Shown: positions 17,843 through 27,879, numbered from the stretch's first letter. The stretch: 64,000 nucleotides of DNA from Aphanothece sp. CMT-3BRIN-NPC111 (GCA_019359765.1 JAHHGU010000001.1:1-64000); one strand, 5' to 3'. A program made the numbers and translations. The notes: generated by a model from the sequence alone, not told the origin.

Positions 17843-18508
17843 GTGACTAACTCTGCTTATGCTTCAGAGCTTATTCAATCAGTCGAGCAAGCGGATTCGC
17901 CTGCTCGCTTAGTTGCCGCAGTTCGAGCTTTAGCAGAAGCGCGATTAGAGGGGGGAATTGCCACCTTGATCGCGGTTTTGGGCTATAACAACCCAGAAGC
18001 AGCACTCGCAGCTGTTGAGGGGCTAGTCCATTTAGGTGAAGTGGCAGTGCCACCTCTGCTAGAGCAGCTTGACGATTACAATTACGGTGCGAGAGCTTAT
18101 TCATTTCGGGTACTAGCTGCGATCGCCGATCCCAGATCCTTAGATGTACTGCTAAGTGCCGCCGAAACTGACTTTGCTCCGAGTGTTCGTCGTGCTGCTG
18201 CCAAAGGGCTAGGCAATCTGCGCTGGTCTAAATTACCTTCACAACAGCGTCAACCAGCCCAAGAACGGGCGCTGAAGACATTATTATTTGTCTCTAACGA
18301 TCCAGACTGGGCTATTCGCTATGCAGCAGTTGTGGGTTTGCAAGCACTGGCAGCTTCTGATGCAGTTACCCAGCCTGATTTAATTTCGCAAATCTTGGCT
18401 CGGTTCAATCAAATAGCTGAGGCAGATACCGACTTAGCTGTGCGAGCAAGAGTTTGGATGGCTCAAAAGCAACTAGCTGCGACCGCCAAGCTTGAAGCAC
18501 TCAGCTAA
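17843..18508 (+). CDS. cpcF: Phycocyanobilin lyase subunit CpcF
   Basis: 221 residues, start GTG 17843. It is the partner of CpcE in bilin transfer to, or removal from, phycocyanin alpha. HEAT-like repeats are visible: ALAAVEGLVHLGE, GARAYSFRVLAAIADPRS, VRRAAAKGLGNLRW and AIRYAAVVGLQAL. It lies directly downstream of cpcE and is presumably translated from the same message. No ribosome site is obvious before the GTG. Confidence 0.95.
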   Translation: MTNSAYASELIQSVEQADSPARLVAAVRALAEARLEGGIATLIAVLGYNNPEAALAAVEGLVHLGEVAVPPLLEQLDDYNYGARAYSFRVLAAIADPRSLDVLLSAAETDFAPSVRRAAAKGLGNLRWSKLPSQQRQPAQERALKTLLFVSNDPDWAIRYAAVVGLQALAASDAVTQPDLISQILARFNQIAEADTDLAVRARVWMAQKQLAATAKLEALS

Positions 18509-18554
18509 AAGCTCGTATTTTCTTTTTCAATAGTCAACAGTGGTAAATGTTCCT

Positions 18555-19391
18555 ATGCCTATTCCATTACTTGAAATTACACCAAAAACCCAAAATCAGC
18601 GTGTTGAAGGCTACGAAGTTCCTGATGAGGACGATGCATCAATTTATCGCTTGACAGATGTTACCTCAGGTTCAACAGTTGATGAGATCATCTGGGCTGC
18701 TTATCGGCAAATTTTCAGCGAGCATTTGATTCTGGAAAGCTACCGCCAACCTACCTTAGAATCCCAACTGCGGAATCGGACTATTTCTGTCCGGGAGTTT
18801 ATTCAGGAACTAGGCAAGTCTGAGGTCTACCGCTCACTAGTAGCAGACACAAACTCCAATTATCGCTTGGTTGATATTACCTTCAAGCGTTTTCTGGGAC
18901 GAGCTACTTACAGCCAAGACGAGCAGATTGCTTGGTCAATTGTTATTGCCACGCGCGGCTTACATGGCTTTATTGATGCCGTTGTCGATAGTGATGAGTA
19001 TCGCCAAAACTTTGGGGATTACATCGTCCCCTATCAACGCCGACGCATGGAAGCACGGCCTTTTAACTTGGTAAACCCACGCTACAGCGATTATTGGCGC
19101 AATCGCTTGATGGAAAGGGAAGGTGGTTCCCACTACACCGTGGGACGTCGTGAAGGGGCGACAAAGCAACAGGCGATCGCTCAAGCCATTCCCTCTAACT
19201 TCCTGTCCATGGCTCGGGGGATGCTACTGTCTGAAACCAATTACCAACGGACAATTGCTCAGACATCTCACCGAGTCAAGTCTTTAGAGATCCCAGATTC
19301 GACTCGTAAAGCAACCACGCCCCAACCCGCAGTCAAACGAACCAATGTGGCTTTGCCCTACCGTTACCTTCCCTCAGATCCTAAGATTTAG
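18555..19391 (+). CDS. cpcG1: Phycobilisome rod-core linker 1
   Basis: About 278 residues from ATG 18555; the in-frame GTG at 18540 would add five residues. It starts MPIPLLEITPKTQNQRVEGY, the conserved CpcG opening. The linker domain is clear: IIWAAYRQIFSEH, ISVREFIQELGKSEVYRSL, RFLGRATYSQDE and FGDYIVPYQRRR. The C-terminal part binds the allophycocyanin core. It is the first of three tandem cpcG genes, so rods may attach at different core positions. Confidence 0.94.
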   Translation: MPIPLLEITPKTQNQRVEGYEVPDEDDASIYRLTDVTSGSTVDEIIWAAYRQIFSEHLILESYRQPTLESQLRNRTISVREFIQELGKSEVYRSLVADTNSNYRLVDITFKRFLGRATYSQDEQIAWSIVIATRGLHGFIDAVVDSDEYRQNFGDYIVPYQRRRMEARPFNLVNPRYSDYWRNRLMEREGGSHYTVGRREGATKQQAIAQAIPSNFLSMARGMLLSETNYQRTIAQTSHRVKSLEIPDSTRKATTPQPAVKRTNVALPYRYLPSDPKI

Positions 19392-19456
19392 ATCAAATAT
19401 CAAGCCGAGCTTGATACTAGTTTTTGATTGCCAAACTATCCTCCAGGAATTTACTC

Positions 19457-20200
19457 ATGACAATCCCCTTACTGGAATATAAACCAGCTTCGCAGAACCA
19501 ACGTGTCGCTGGCTACGAAGTTCCCAACGAAGATACTCCCCGCCCATATCGGCTAGATAACTCTACCTCCGATAGCGAATTCCAAGAATTAATTTGGGCT
19601 GCTTACCGCCAAGTTTTTAGCGAACACGAAGCTCTCAGAAGCTACCGCCAGGTGACGCTGGAAACGCAACTAAAAAATCGCTCGATCACAGTGCGAGATT
19701 TCATTCGCGGTTTGGCAAAATCTGAGGTATATCGGCGATTGGTAGTAGAGACGAATTCTAACTATCGGGTAGTAGAACTCAGCCTCAAACGATTGCTAGG
19801 TCGTGCCCCCTACAACAAAGATGAAGAAATAGCCTGGTCAATTAAAATTGCCACTCAAGGTTTTGACGGTTTCGTTGATGCCTTAGTCGATAGTGAAGAG
19901 TACCTGACCAGCTTTGGGGAAAGCAATGTACCATATCAGCGTCGTCGCTACAAAGATCGCCCATTTAACCTGGTGACTCCTCGCTATGGTGACTACTGGC
20001 GTGACAAGCTAGAAAGCGAGCGTTACAAGTGGGGTAATGTGAGCAACTTCCTAGACATGGCGCGATCGCTCAATCCCAAGCCAGCGACTAACCAGAAGAG
20101 CGTTAACACGGCTAACATTCAAATTCCTGACATGACGCGGGAGAAGCCAGAAAAAGTTCCTGTTTCGATCAACACCTCTGCAAGTTTCCCTATCGCTTAG
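19457..20200 (+). CDS. cpcG2: Phycobilisome rod-core linker 2
   Basis: 247 residues from ATG 19457 (MTIPLLEYKPASQNQRVAGY). It shares with its neighbours [59 protein letters not shown] and NVPYQRRR. The shorter, divergent C-terminal tail is the main difference and is expected to set core specificity. No C-terminal membrane helix is visible, so this is not a CpcL-type PSI linker. The cpcG2 symbol is by order only. Confidence 0.92.
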   Translation: MTIPLLEYKPASQNQRVAGYEVPNEDTPRPYRLDNSTSDSEFQELIWAAYRQVFSEHEALRSYRQVTLETQLKNRSITVRDFIRGLAKSEVYRRLVVETNSNYRVVELSLKRLLGRAPYNKDEEIAWSIKIATQGFDGFVDALVDSEEYLTSFGESNVPYQRRRYKDRPFNLVTPRYGDYWRDKLESERYKWGNVSNFLDMARSLNPKPATNQKSVNTANIQIPDMTREKPEKVPVSINTSASFPIA

Positions 20201-20333
20201 AAACCTCTGTTATTTATCCCTCAACTAATGCGGGATAATAAGCATGAAAGGGTAATTGTTTTGATTTCTTCAATCAATTCCGTTTCCGTTTTCACTTGCT
20301 GTTTAATTTTTCGACAATTTAGGAGACCACAGC

Positions 20334-21095
20334 ATGGCATTGCCGTTGCTTGAATACAAACTAACAGCTCCAAATCATCGGGTTCGCAGTTTTGGCAAGT
20401 CGGATCAAAATGAAGATACCCCCTATATTTATCGACTGGAAGATACAAATTCTCCAGGCGAGATGAAACAACTGGTTTGGGCAGCTTACCGCCAAGTCTT
20501 CAGCGAGCATGAAACGCTGAGATTCAACCGCCAGATTACCCTGGAAACGCGGCTGGCAAATGGCTCAATAACAGTCCGTGACTTTATCCGAGAACTGGCA
20601 AAGTCAGAGCGGTTTTACACCTTGGTTGTTTCGACAAATGATAACTATCGTCTGGTAGACGTTTGTCTGAAGCGTCTTTTGGGTCGTGCGCCCTATAACA
20701 AGGATGAAGTAATTGCCTGGTCAATCAAAATTGGCACCCTCGGCTTTCATGGCTTTGTGGATGCTTTGGTTGACAGCGACGAATACACCCAAGCCTTTGG
20801 AGATTCGACAGTTCCATACCAGCGTAAGCGGATGGAAGCTCGTCCTTTCAATTTGGTAACTCCTCGCTACGGTGAAGACTACCGGGAAACAGCTGGCACT
20901 GTCAAAACCGATTGGCGCTTTACGGTGGAGAAATTCTACAGCCGCAAGTCCCAAGAACGGCAGCTGCAAGAAGGCGATCCCCGCAAGTTCCGGGAGGTGG
21001 CAGCATCGCTAAACACGAAGCGCTATTATCCGCAACGTGTATCTGCTTTTGACATTGATTACCTGAAAAAAGTGCCGGATCGGGGCAGACGCTAA
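20334..21095 (+). CDS. cpcG3: Phycobilisome rod-core linker 3
   Basis: 253 residues, ATG 20334 with AGGAGA 10 bases upstream. It opens [20 protein letters not shown] and keeps [56 protein letters not shown] and [20 protein letters not shown]. The tail is basic (KVPDRGRR). It is closest to cpcG2 in the linker domain. It is the last gene of the operon, followed at once by a strong hairpin. The 133-bp gap before it may hold a processing site. Confidence 0.93.
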   Translation: MALPLLEYKLTAPNHRVRSFGKSDQNEDTPYIYRLEDTNSPGEMKQLVWAAYRQVFSEHETLRFNRQITLETRLANGSITVRDFIRELAKSERFYTLVVSTNDNYRLVDVCLKRLLGRAPYNKDEVIAWSIKIGTLGFHGFVDALVDSDEYTQAFGDSTVPYQRKRMEARPFNLVTPRYGEDYRETAGTVKTDWRFTVEKFYSRKSQERQLQEGDPRKFREVAASLNTKRYYPQRVSAFDIDYLKKVPDRGRR

Positions 21096-21120
21096 AGCTC
21101 CAATTTAAAACCGACACCTG

Positions 21121-21207
21121 ACTGGGTCTGGTTGTTATTGATAAGACGATTTGCGTGCCGTTATCGGTGCTTACAGAGCGTCTGTGTTAGTGACAATCAG
21201 ACCCAGT
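21121..21207 (+). terminator. Large hairpin terminating the cpc operon
   Basis: ACTGGGTCTG (21121-21130) pairs perfectly with CAGACCCAGT (21198-21207). The inner GTTGTTATTGATAAGACG and CGTCTGTGTTAGTGACAAT continue the stem with few mismatches. AATTTTATATAAAT follows. It sits 26 bp past the cpcG3 stop. Confidence 0.8.
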
Positions 21208-21319
21208 AATTTTATATAAATAAAAAGCACAACTGTGATCGCTCCCTTAACGGCTTTAGTTAGAACACAAAAAAGATAATATCTTTCTCTATAAAGAACA
21301 AATTAAGCGATGAGTTTTT

Positions 21320-21733
21320 ATGTGCTTACCACCAGCAGAAAGCTCGGATTTAAATAATTTACAAAATCTTCCTAAAGCCCCTGCTCCTACCCCGCTACCA
21401 CTACCGAAGGATCTTTCAGCCGATATTGGTGAAAGTACTGCTGTTCAAATAGCACTTAAAATAGTTGACGGTAAATTTGGAGAAAGCAACCCGCAAGTAG
21501 TCAGTGCTAATTTAATGACTTATAAAGAAGCTATGCTATTAAGCCCAGAACCAACGTCAGTTCCCGAAGAAGACCCACGTTCTAATATGCTGGTTCGCGT
21601 AGTTAAAATGGAGGGTGCTTTTCAGCCCAGGAGAGGTCCTCGTGGAGCAACTACCCGAACTTTTACAAAAGCCCTTATTGTTGTACGGGCTCCTGATGGT
21701 TTGGTATTACGTTCTGCTCTTTCTTTTGATTGA
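21320..21733 (+). CDS. Hypothetical protein (137 aa)
   Basis: I do not recognise this protein. It opens with a proline-rich stretch (KAPAPTPLPLPKD), then ESTAVQIALKIVDGKFGESN, followed by a basic RRGPRGATTRTFTKAL and a C-terminal beta-like VVRAPDGLVLRSALSFD. No signal peptide or membrane helix is seen. ATG 21320 has no clear ribosome site. It stands alone between the cpc terminator and the convergent prmA. The composition and long open frame suggest it is real, but weakly. Confidence 0.5.
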   Translation: MCLPPAESSDLNNLQNLPKAPAPTPLPLPKDLSADIGESTAVQIALKIVDGKFGESNPQVVSANLMTYKEAMLLSPEPTSVPEEDPRSNMLVRVVKMEGAFQPRRGPRGATTRTFTKALIVVRAPDGLVLRSALSFD

Positions 21734-21828
21734 CGCTGACAACAGGTATTTGGCTCAGAGTCATGGGCAGTTCATTGTCGCCTCAGATATTGCATAAGTT
21801 CAAGTAACACATACTTAATAGCTAATCG

Positions 21829-22734
21829 CTACTCGCGTCGAATATTAAAGCAGCACCAGTCTTGACGCCGCCAAAGTGCTGCCACTGACCAGCCGTGCTG
21901 CTCCAGAGTGTCGGCAATGGGTTTAACCTGCTCTAGCAAAATGCCGCTAAGAACGCCCCAGCTTTTCGGTTTAGCCAGCGCATCCATCTGCGGGATTAAG
22001 TCGATAATTACCTCAGCCAAGATATTGCAGACAAAGCCATCAACGGGTTCATCTATCAGTTCTATCAAGCGCTCAATACTGCCCTTTTCTACCACAAGCT
22101 GCTCTGCACTCATGTTATTCAGATCTCGGTTACTGCGAGCTGAGCGCACAGCTAAAGGATCGGTATCCACCGCATAAACCTTTTCGGCACCCAACAACAC
22201 AGCGCCAATTGAGAGAATGCCAGAGCCACAGCCAATATCAGCCACTACCACCCCCCCTTCTTGCTCCCCGTTAGGGGCAGGCCCCAGCCGCATTTCCAAG
22301 GATTCTAGGCACAGCTGAGTTGTCTGATGGGTGCCAGTCCCAAAAGCCACACCGGGATCGAGGCGTAATAGGAAACGCTCCGATTGTTCGGGAAGCGGTA
22401 ACCACGCGGGATAGATTAATAGGCGATCGCCAATTTCTTGAGGTTGCCAGTGCTGCTTCCAACTACTCGACCAATCCTCCTCATCAATCAGATGCCACTG
22501 CGTTATTGGCACCACTAGCCCCACCGTCATGGCATCTTGACGCAGCCACAGGGACAGAGCCGCTAGATCTAGCAGCTGCGCCTGGAGTTCAGGCAGGTAA
22601 GCACGCACAAGGAGCGAGTCTCCTTTCACCTCACTGGACATCCCCCGACAGCCAAACTTTTCCAGACGCCAGAAGATTAAATCTTCTAGGGCTGGATCGC
22701 CTAAAATTTCAAATTCCCACCAGCTGTTTGCCAT
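21829..22734 (-). CDS. prmA: Ribosomal protein L11 methyltransferase
   Basis: 301 residues, the usual PrmA length. It trimethylates ribosomal protein L11 using SAM. The N-terminal substrate-recognition domain ([24 protein letters not shown]) is followed by the Rossmann methylase domain: [55 protein letters not shown] and [10 protein letters not shown] (the NILA motif). It lies directly downstream of serA on the same strand; this pairing is frequent in cyanobacteria. The 116-bp gap between them carries TAGATTTT/AATCCAAA repeats. Confidence 0.95.
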   Translation of the reverse strand: MANSWWEFEILGDPALEDLIFWRLEKFGCRGMSSEVKGDSLLVRAYLPELQAQLLDLAALSLWLRQDAMTVGLVVPITQWHLIDEEDWSSSWKQHWQPQEIGDRLLIYPAWLPLPEQSERFLLRLDPGVAFGTGTHQTTQLCLESLEMRLGPAPNGEQEGGVVVADIGCGSGILSIGAVLLGAEKVYAVDTDPLAVRSARSNRDLNNMSAEQLVVEKGSIERLIELIDEPVDGFVCNILAEVIIDLIPQMDALAKPKSWGVLSGILLEQVKPIADTLEQHGWSVAALWRRQDWCCFNIRRE

Positions 22735-22737
22735 ACG

Positions 22738-22850
22738 ATTTTAGATTTTAGATCTTAGATTTTAGATTTGGGTTGCTTGGTCAGAACCAAAGAAAATTGG
22801 ATATAGCCAACAGTTCTTTAATCCAAAATCCAAAATCCAAAATCCAAAAT
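22738..22850. repeat. Tandem heptamer repeats between serA and prmA
   Basis: TTTAGATTTTAGATCTTAGA and onward at 22738-22770, and AATCCAAAATCCAAAATCCA and onward at 22821-22850, are short tandem repeats of about 7 bases. A shorter ATCCAAAATCTAAAAT copy is at 49181-49196. This type of short tandem repeat is common between cyanobacterial genes. Confidence 0.75.
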
Positions 22851-24434
22851 TTACTGAAGGTTTACCGTATAGGCATCGCGGATTCCGGGAACTTTGGTAA
22901 TTTCCCCCAAAATTCCGTCTGGTAGAGGGTCATCCAGGCTCAATACCATCACCGCATCCCCGCGTACGATTTTGCGACCCACCTGCATACTGGCAATATT
23001 GACATTAAAACTGCCTAGGAGAGAACCGATTTTACCAATAATCCCTGGCATATCTCGGTGTAGGGTAAACAGCATATGTTGAGTGGGAGCGACATTAACT
23101 GGGAATTCATCAACACTGGTGATGCGAATTTCCCCATCTCCCAGTAAAGCCCCTGTCACGGAATGCTCCCCTAAAGCTCCCTTAGCTGACAGATGCAGGG
23201 AACCAGAATAATCTCGAATCGAAGCATCCCGCGTTTCCACAACATGAATGCCTCGCTCCTTTGCTTCAATGCTGGCATTAACGTAATTTACCCGTTCTCG
23301 CAAAGCTTGGGAAAGCAGACCTTTAAGAGAAGCAATTACCACGGGCTGGCTTTCATTGTTCGCCAAGTCTCCCTGGAGGCCAATATTGAGAAAGTCAACT
23401 CGTCCCCCCGCCAGCTGGCTGACCATGTTGCCCAGGGTTTCCGCCAATTGCAAATAAGGTCTGAGTTTTTCAAAAGCTTCGGGGTATATTCCAGGAATAT
23501 TCACCGCCGAGCGGGCAGGTAAACCCAGTAGAACGTCGCGAATTTGCTCCGCCACGTCGATGGCGACATTAACCTGCGCTTCCGCAGTAGAAGCTCCTAA
23601 GTGGGGGGTGAGGATAACTTCTTTGCCGAGCGATCGCAACGCTGATTCCCCTAGCGGCTCCTTCTCGAACACATCCAACGCCGCACCAGCAATTTGTCCT
23701 TGCCTTAAGGCTTCTGCCAGGGCATTCTCGTCAATAATTCCACCACGGGCACAGTTGATAATCCGGGTGGTGGGCTTCATCTTTGCCAGGGATTCGGCAT
23801 TAATTAAGTGCAGCGTTTCTGGAGTCTTTGGAATGTGCAGAGTTATGTAATCGGCTTCCCGGAAAAGCAAATCTAGCTCCACCAGGCGACAGCCCAGTTG
23901 CTCCGCCCGTTCCGTGGAGATAAAAGGGTCGTAAGCCAGCAATTTCATGCCCATTGCCTTAGCAACCGTGGCAACATGGGAGCCGATTTTTCCCAAACCG
24001 ACAACGCCTAGCGTTTTCTTGTAAACTTCCGTTCCAGTAAAGCGCTTGCGATCCCACTGGCTGTTTTTAACGGACTGGTTCGCCTCCGGGATGTGGCGCG
24101 AGAGAGCTAGCATCATCGCGATCGCGTGTTCCGCCGCCGCGATCGTATTTCCTTCTGGGGAGTTGACGACCACAATCCCCTTGCGGGTAGCAGCTGGAAC
24201 ATCGACATTATCGACGCCCACACCAGCACGCCCAACTATCTTCAGCTGCGTTGCAGCCTCAATTACTTCCTTAGTGACGCGCGTCTCAGAGCGGATCATC
24301 ATGGCGTCGTACTCTGGCACAATTCGCACCAGTTCTTCTGGAGAAATACCAGTTTTAACGTCAACCTGGGCAACTTGGGAGAGAATTTCTATTCCAGCAG
24401 AGTCAATCGGGTCACTGACAAGAACCTTGGGCAT
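22851..24434 (-). CDS. serA: D-3-phosphoglycerate dehydrogenase
   Basis: 527 residues, the long form with an intervening domain and a C-terminal ACT domain. It oxidises 3-phosphoglycerate with NAD to start serine synthesis. Visible motifs: MPKVLVSDPIDSAG at the N-terminus, GRAGVGVDNVD, the NAD loop GVVGLGKIGSHVA, INCARGGIIDENAL, and the catalytic HLGAST. The ACT domain near 455-527 includes HRDMPGIIGKIGSLLG and suggests serine feedback. ATG 24434. It is followed by prmA. Confidence 0.97.
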   Translation of the reverse strand: MPKVLVSDPIDSAGIEILSQVAQVDVKTGISPEELVRIVPEYDAMMIRSETRVTKEVIEAATQLKIVGRAGVGVDNVDVPAATRKGIVVVNSPEGNTIAAAEHAIAMMLALSRHIPEANQSVKNSQWDRKRFTGTEVYKKTLGVVGLGKIGSHVATVAKAMGMKLLAYDPFISTERAEQLGCRLVELDLLFREADYITLHIPKTPETLHLINAESLAKMKPTTRIINCARGGIIDENALAEALRQGQIAGAALDVFEKEPLGESALRSLGKEVILTPHLGASTAEAQVNVAIDVAEQIRDVLLGLPARSAVNIPGIYPEAFEKLRPYLQLAETLGNMVSQLAGGRVDFLNIGLQGDLANNESQPVVIASLKGLLSQALRERVNYVNASIEAKERGIHVVETRDASIRDYSGSLHLSAKGALGEHSVTGALLGDGEIRITSVDEFPVNVAPTQHMLFTLHRDMPGIIGKIGSLLGSFNVNIASMQVGRKIVRGDAVMVLSLDDPLPDGILGEITKVPGIRDAYTVNLQ

Positions 24435-24755
24435 GATCGGCAGGTAGGTCTAAATGGGCTTGTTCTACACGCCCTGCAATCCAACGAGCGAAACAGTTAA
24501 ATACACAAGTTCGCACTTCGGCAGAGGCGCTCCATAGCGGTCAAATCGTGTCGGCATTAGTTGATAGACAGTTTTGCCTCCCTCGTGAAGAGGAAGACTT
24601 GCCGCAGTACGTAATTTTAACTGTAAAGCGGCTGCCACACTCTGCGATCTCCGAAATCTTTTCACCTCCCACTCCTGAATTGAGGCTGATTTTTTGTTCA
24701 ACGGGCACGTTAAGCTTATTGCTGATTGAACTAGAAGAACGCCGATCACATTAAG
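24435..24755. other. Divergent intergenic region upstream of serA
   Basis: This 321-bp region separates two divergent genes and must carry both promoters. Overlapping frames on both strands (minus 24465-24749, plus 24548-24754) are present. Neither shows a recognisable family, so I leave them out. No repeat or hairpin stands out. Confidence 0.35.
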
Positions 24756-25271
24756 ATGAACTATCTCGTCGCCGTACTACAAGACCGCATCCAGGCAGAA
24801 GAAGCCTACTTAGCCTTGGAAAAACAAGGCTTACCCATCAAACAAGTAAGCATTTTGGGCAAGGGGTATAAGAGCGCCGATGAATTTGGCCTAATTGACC
24901 CCAATGAGCAAGCTGGTAAACAAGCAAAGCTGATGTCCTACTGGCTGGTGCCGTTTGGATTTTTTGCTGGTGCTACCTTCAACTTAATCACGGGTTTGAA
25001 TACCTTTCCTTGGGCAGGTGAAATTGGCAATCCTATAATTGGTGGTATTTTGGGTGCTGCTTCTGGGGCATTGGGCAGCTTTTTAGTTGGCGGCGGTGTG
25101 GGTTTGGTTTTTGGCGGTGGTGATGCCTTACCCTATCGCAACCGCTTAAACGCCGGGAAGTACCTGATTGTCGTTCAAGGTCCTGAAAGTCTAACACAAG
25201 AGGCCACGCGGATATTACGCCAGTTTGAGCCGGAAAATCTCCAAGGCTACGTTGAGCCAGATAGCCTGTAA
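24756..25271 (+). CDS. Conserved cyanobacterial protein with glycine-rich membrane segments
   Basis: 171 residues. The N-terminal region (MNYLVAVLQDRIQAEEAYLA, then LPIKQVSILGKGYKS) resembles the short alpha/beta domain of stress-type proteins that begin with a variable-x-LE repeat. Two hydrophobic, Gly-rich segments follow (VPFGFFAGATFNLITG; GGILGAASGALGSFLVGGGV), likely membrane hairpins. The C-terminus is soluble (KYLIVVQGPESLTQEATRIL). The function is unknown to me. The downstream S4 gene is close but probably has its own promoter. Confidence 0.7.
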   Translation: MNYLVAVLQDRIQAEEAYLALEKQGLPIKQVSILGKGYKSADEFGLIDPNEQAGKQAKLMSYWLVPFGFFAGATFNLITGLNTFPWAGEIGNPIIGGILGAASGALGSFLVGGGVGLVFGGGDALPYRNRLNAGKYLIVVQGPESLTQEATRILRQFEPENLQGYVEPDSL

Positions 25272-25392
25272 GCTTCCCCCCGACTTGATGCGCGGGGCTT
25301 TCATCTGCTCTTGTTGCGCGATACGTGCTACGCACACGCTACGCGATCGCAACGATACAATCAAAAAAGTTTTTGCACAAAGCTTTACAACC

Positions 25393-26172
25393 ATGCTGCC
25401 GAGAGAAGATCTGCTCAAAGGGGTTGAAAATCGAGACACTGCAACTCGTATCATCGATCAAGCTGAACAGGCGATTAAAACCTGGGAAGTTGTTGCGTGT
25501 GATTTTCTTTCTCCCCCAGAACTTGCTGAAATTCAGCAGATGTTCGCGCGTCTGACGGAAGTGCAACTGATCGCAGGAGGGGGTTATCCGCAGGCGGAAC
25601 GACAACGCCTCGCGATCGCCCGATCAGAACTGCCCCTCGACTCATCCCAAGTGCCCGTTGCCGCCCTAGAAATAGCTGGTAACTTTCTTTTTGATCCAGT
25701 TACTCACCGTGACTTTCTGGGCGCCATGCTGGGATGTGGCATTGTCCGAGACAAGACGGGTGACATCATTGTACTGGGAGAGCAGGGGGCGCAAGCAATT
25801 GTCGTTCCAGAGATGGTGGAGTATCTGGAGACACACTTAACTCAAGTGCGATCTGTGCCGGTGAAAACTAGGCGCATCGAGCTGAGTGAGCTAAAAATTC
25901 GCGAACCCAAAAAGAAAGAATTGACGACAGTAGAAGCGTCAATGCGCCTAGATGCAATCGCTTCTGCTGGCTTTGGTATGTCTCGCAGCAAAATGGTTGA
26001 ATTCATTTCTGGTGGGGATGTCCGCGTCAACTGGAAAGATATTAATCAACCCAGCCATATTGTTAAATCCGGAGATTTAATCGCCATTCGCGGCAAAGGA
26101 CGCCTGGAAGTTGGAGAAGTCGCAGTTACTAAAAAAGAACGTTACCGCGTCCAACTAACACGATTTATGTAG
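25393..26172 (+). CDS. PSII-associated S4-domain RNA-binding protein (YlmH-like)
   Basis: 259 residues from ATG 25393; a longer in-frame start at 25225 would overlap the previous gene and reads through a GC-rich hairpin. The N-terminal and middle regions match the YlmH-like fold (ELAEIQQMFARL, LGAMLGCGIVRDKTGDIIV). The C-terminal S4 domain starts with MRLDAIASAGFGMSRSKMVE and contains GDVRVNWKDI. Cyanobacterial members are annotated 'photosystem II S4 domain protein'. It binds RNA, and the link with PSII is by family name only. Confidence 0.85.
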   Translation: MLPREDLLKGVENRDTATRIIDQAEQAIKTWEVVACDFLSPPELAEIQQMFARLTEVQLIAGGGYPQAERQRLAIARSELPLDSSQVPVAALEIAGNFLFDPVTHRDFLGAMLGCGIVRDKTGDIIVLGEQGAQAIVVPEMVEYLETHLTQVRSVPVKTRRIELSELKIREPKKKELTTVEASMRLDAIASAGFGMSRSKMVEFISGGDVRVNWKDINQPSHIVKSGDLIAIRGKGRLEVGEVAVTKKERYRVQLTRFM

Positions 26173-26241
26173 AACCATCGGTAATTATGCGATCGCACCA
26201 TCTGCCAATGGGCATAATTACATAAGTAGATATGGTTTTTT

Positions 26242-27582
26242 ATGACTCTTTTTCAAAATCTTCCTTTTAAATCCCGCCAAAAAAACAACCAGAACGGCTC
26301 CGGGATTCACTCCTCGATCCCAACCCAGCCCGGAATAGTGCCACCCCCATCAGGAACGCAGCAACCACAAGCGAAAACACTCGCCGAACTAGAAAAAGAA
26401 CTAGAAATGCAGGCGCAGTTTGTTCCTACTCGCCCCCATAAGCAAAGCCGACCGATAAAAGCTAAGGGCGGTTTACTGGGAAAAATCAAATTGGCATTGA
26501 TACTCATTGGCGTGCCTGTTGGTTTATTTTGGGTTGTGGGTTGGGTGGCCAACCAGCCCGATCCCACGATTCGTCGCTTCGTGGCACAGAAGGCTCCTAT
26601 TCTGCTGTTGCCCAGTTACAGAAGCATGGAATCTGAATATCGGCAGGCGCTCACCTCAGTTGAGCAAGCCGATCAGTTGGTGAACAACGCCACCAGCGCA
26701 GCGGACTTAGATCTGGGTGAACAGAAGGTAAAAGAGGCACAAAAACATCTCGATTCCCTGCCGATAGACTTTTTAACCGCTTGGCCAGAATACAGATCTT
26801 GGTGGTACGATTGGCGGTTCAACATATATCAATTCCAGGCAGACCGCCAAAAGATTGGGCAGTTGGGAGCCAAGGTGTTTCAAGAAAAAAATGCTCAAAC
26901 TTTATTATTTAATGGTGAACAGGCACTAAATACCGCAAAACAGCAGTATCAACAGGCATCAACAACAACAGATAAACAGATAGCGATCGCCTCCTGGCAA
27001 GCAGCAATCGACCAGCTAGAGCAAATCACCTCAGAAACGCTGGCAGGAAAAACAGCACAAAAAAAACTGGAAGCTTATAAGCGCGACTTTAAAGAAATTG
27101 TGGGTCTTGCGGCTGGGAATGAACGCATTAGCACTTTAATCGAAGGAGCACGGCAGTTTTCAGCGCAAGCAGCTATTGCCTCTCAAAATCCTCCCCATAC
27201 CGTTGCCCAATGGCAACAGGTTGAAAGCTTATGGCAAGAAGCAATTACTCGCCTCGAACAGATTCCCGCAGAAGATTTGGCAGGCTATGCAGAGGCGCAG
27301 AAGTTACTTGCACAAGACCAGTATAATTTGGGGCAAATACAGATAAGACGGAAAGCTGAAGCGGACTCTGTAGCTGCGCTGGAACAAGCACAAAGCCAAA
27401 TTCAAAGCTTCCAAGCTTCAACTCCCACAGATGCCAAATCTTTAGATCGCAACCGCACCATTAGTCAGCTACAGGGAATTATCAATCAACTAGAAAAGGT
27501 TCAATCCGGTACAACGGCTTATTTAAAAGCCCAAGAGCTGCTGCTATCTGCAAAGAATAGCCTCAAGCAACTTCAGCAGTAG
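26242..27582 (+). CDS. Conserved cyanobacterial single-pass membrane protein with coiled coil
   Basis: 446 residues, no family recognised. A low-complexity cytosolic N-terminus (about 1-75; PPPSGTQQPQ) is followed by one transmembrane helix (IKLALILIGVPVGLFWVVGWV, about residues 77-98). A long Gln/Ala-rich alpha-helical region then runs to the end, with several repeats of the type Q..A...W..A...LEQI (IASWQAAIDQLEQI, VESLWQEAITRLEQI). The topology suggests a membrane-anchored scaffold facing one compartment. ATG 26242. It is separated from the kinase gene by 297 bp. Confidence 0.75.
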   Translation: MTLFQNLPFKSRQKNNQNGSGIHSSIPTQPGIVPPPSGTQQPQAKTLAELEKELEMQAQFVPTRPHKQSRPIKAKGGLLGKIKLALILIGVPVGLFWVVGWVANQPDPTIRRFVAQKAPILLLPSYRSMESEYRQALTSVEQADQLVNNATSAADLDLGEQKVKEAQKHLDSLPIDFLTAWPEYRSWWYDWRFNIYQFQADRQKIGQLGAKVFQEKNAQTLLFNGEQALNTAKQQYQQASTTTDKQIAIASWQAAIDQLEQITSETLAGKTAQKKLEAYKRDFKEIVGLAAGNERISTLIEGARQFSAQAAIASQNPPHTVAQWQQVESLWQEAITRLEQIPAEDLAGYAEAQKLLAQDQYNLGQIQIRRKAEADSVAALEQAQSQIQSFQASTPTDAKSLDRNRTISQLQGIINQLEKVQSGTTAYLKAQELLLSAKNSLKQLQQ

Positions 27583-27879
27583 AAATGAGTAGCGGTGTTG
27601 GTGTCTATTTTACGAGCGCGGTAATTTTAGCCGCTAGCTATAGGGGAAGCGGATTAGGATGCAGCGCCTTTTTGTACGATAAATAGAGAGGGTACAACAC
27701 TTGTCAAAGTAGGCAGTACGTTGTTTTCCGTAACACGCTGCCCGATCCCGCTGGCTTGCCCACGTCCGCGATCGCGCTATTGACATGACCCGATTTTCAA
27801 CTAGCTACTGCACAGATTGTTGGAGCGTCTGGTGGCGTCCTGGCAATGCCGCTGCGACATTGAACCGAGAAAGATCTTA

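Noticed and set aside
24465..24749. Minus-strand 94-codon frame upstream of serA
   Set aside because: No recognisable family, and it overlaps a frame on the other strand. It is more likely promoter DNA, although I cannot exclude a small protein.
25225..25392. N-terminal extension of the S4-domain protein
   Set aside because: It would overlap the preceding gene and covers a CCCCG/CGGGG hairpin and repeat-like GCTACGC words; the family starts at MLPREDLL.
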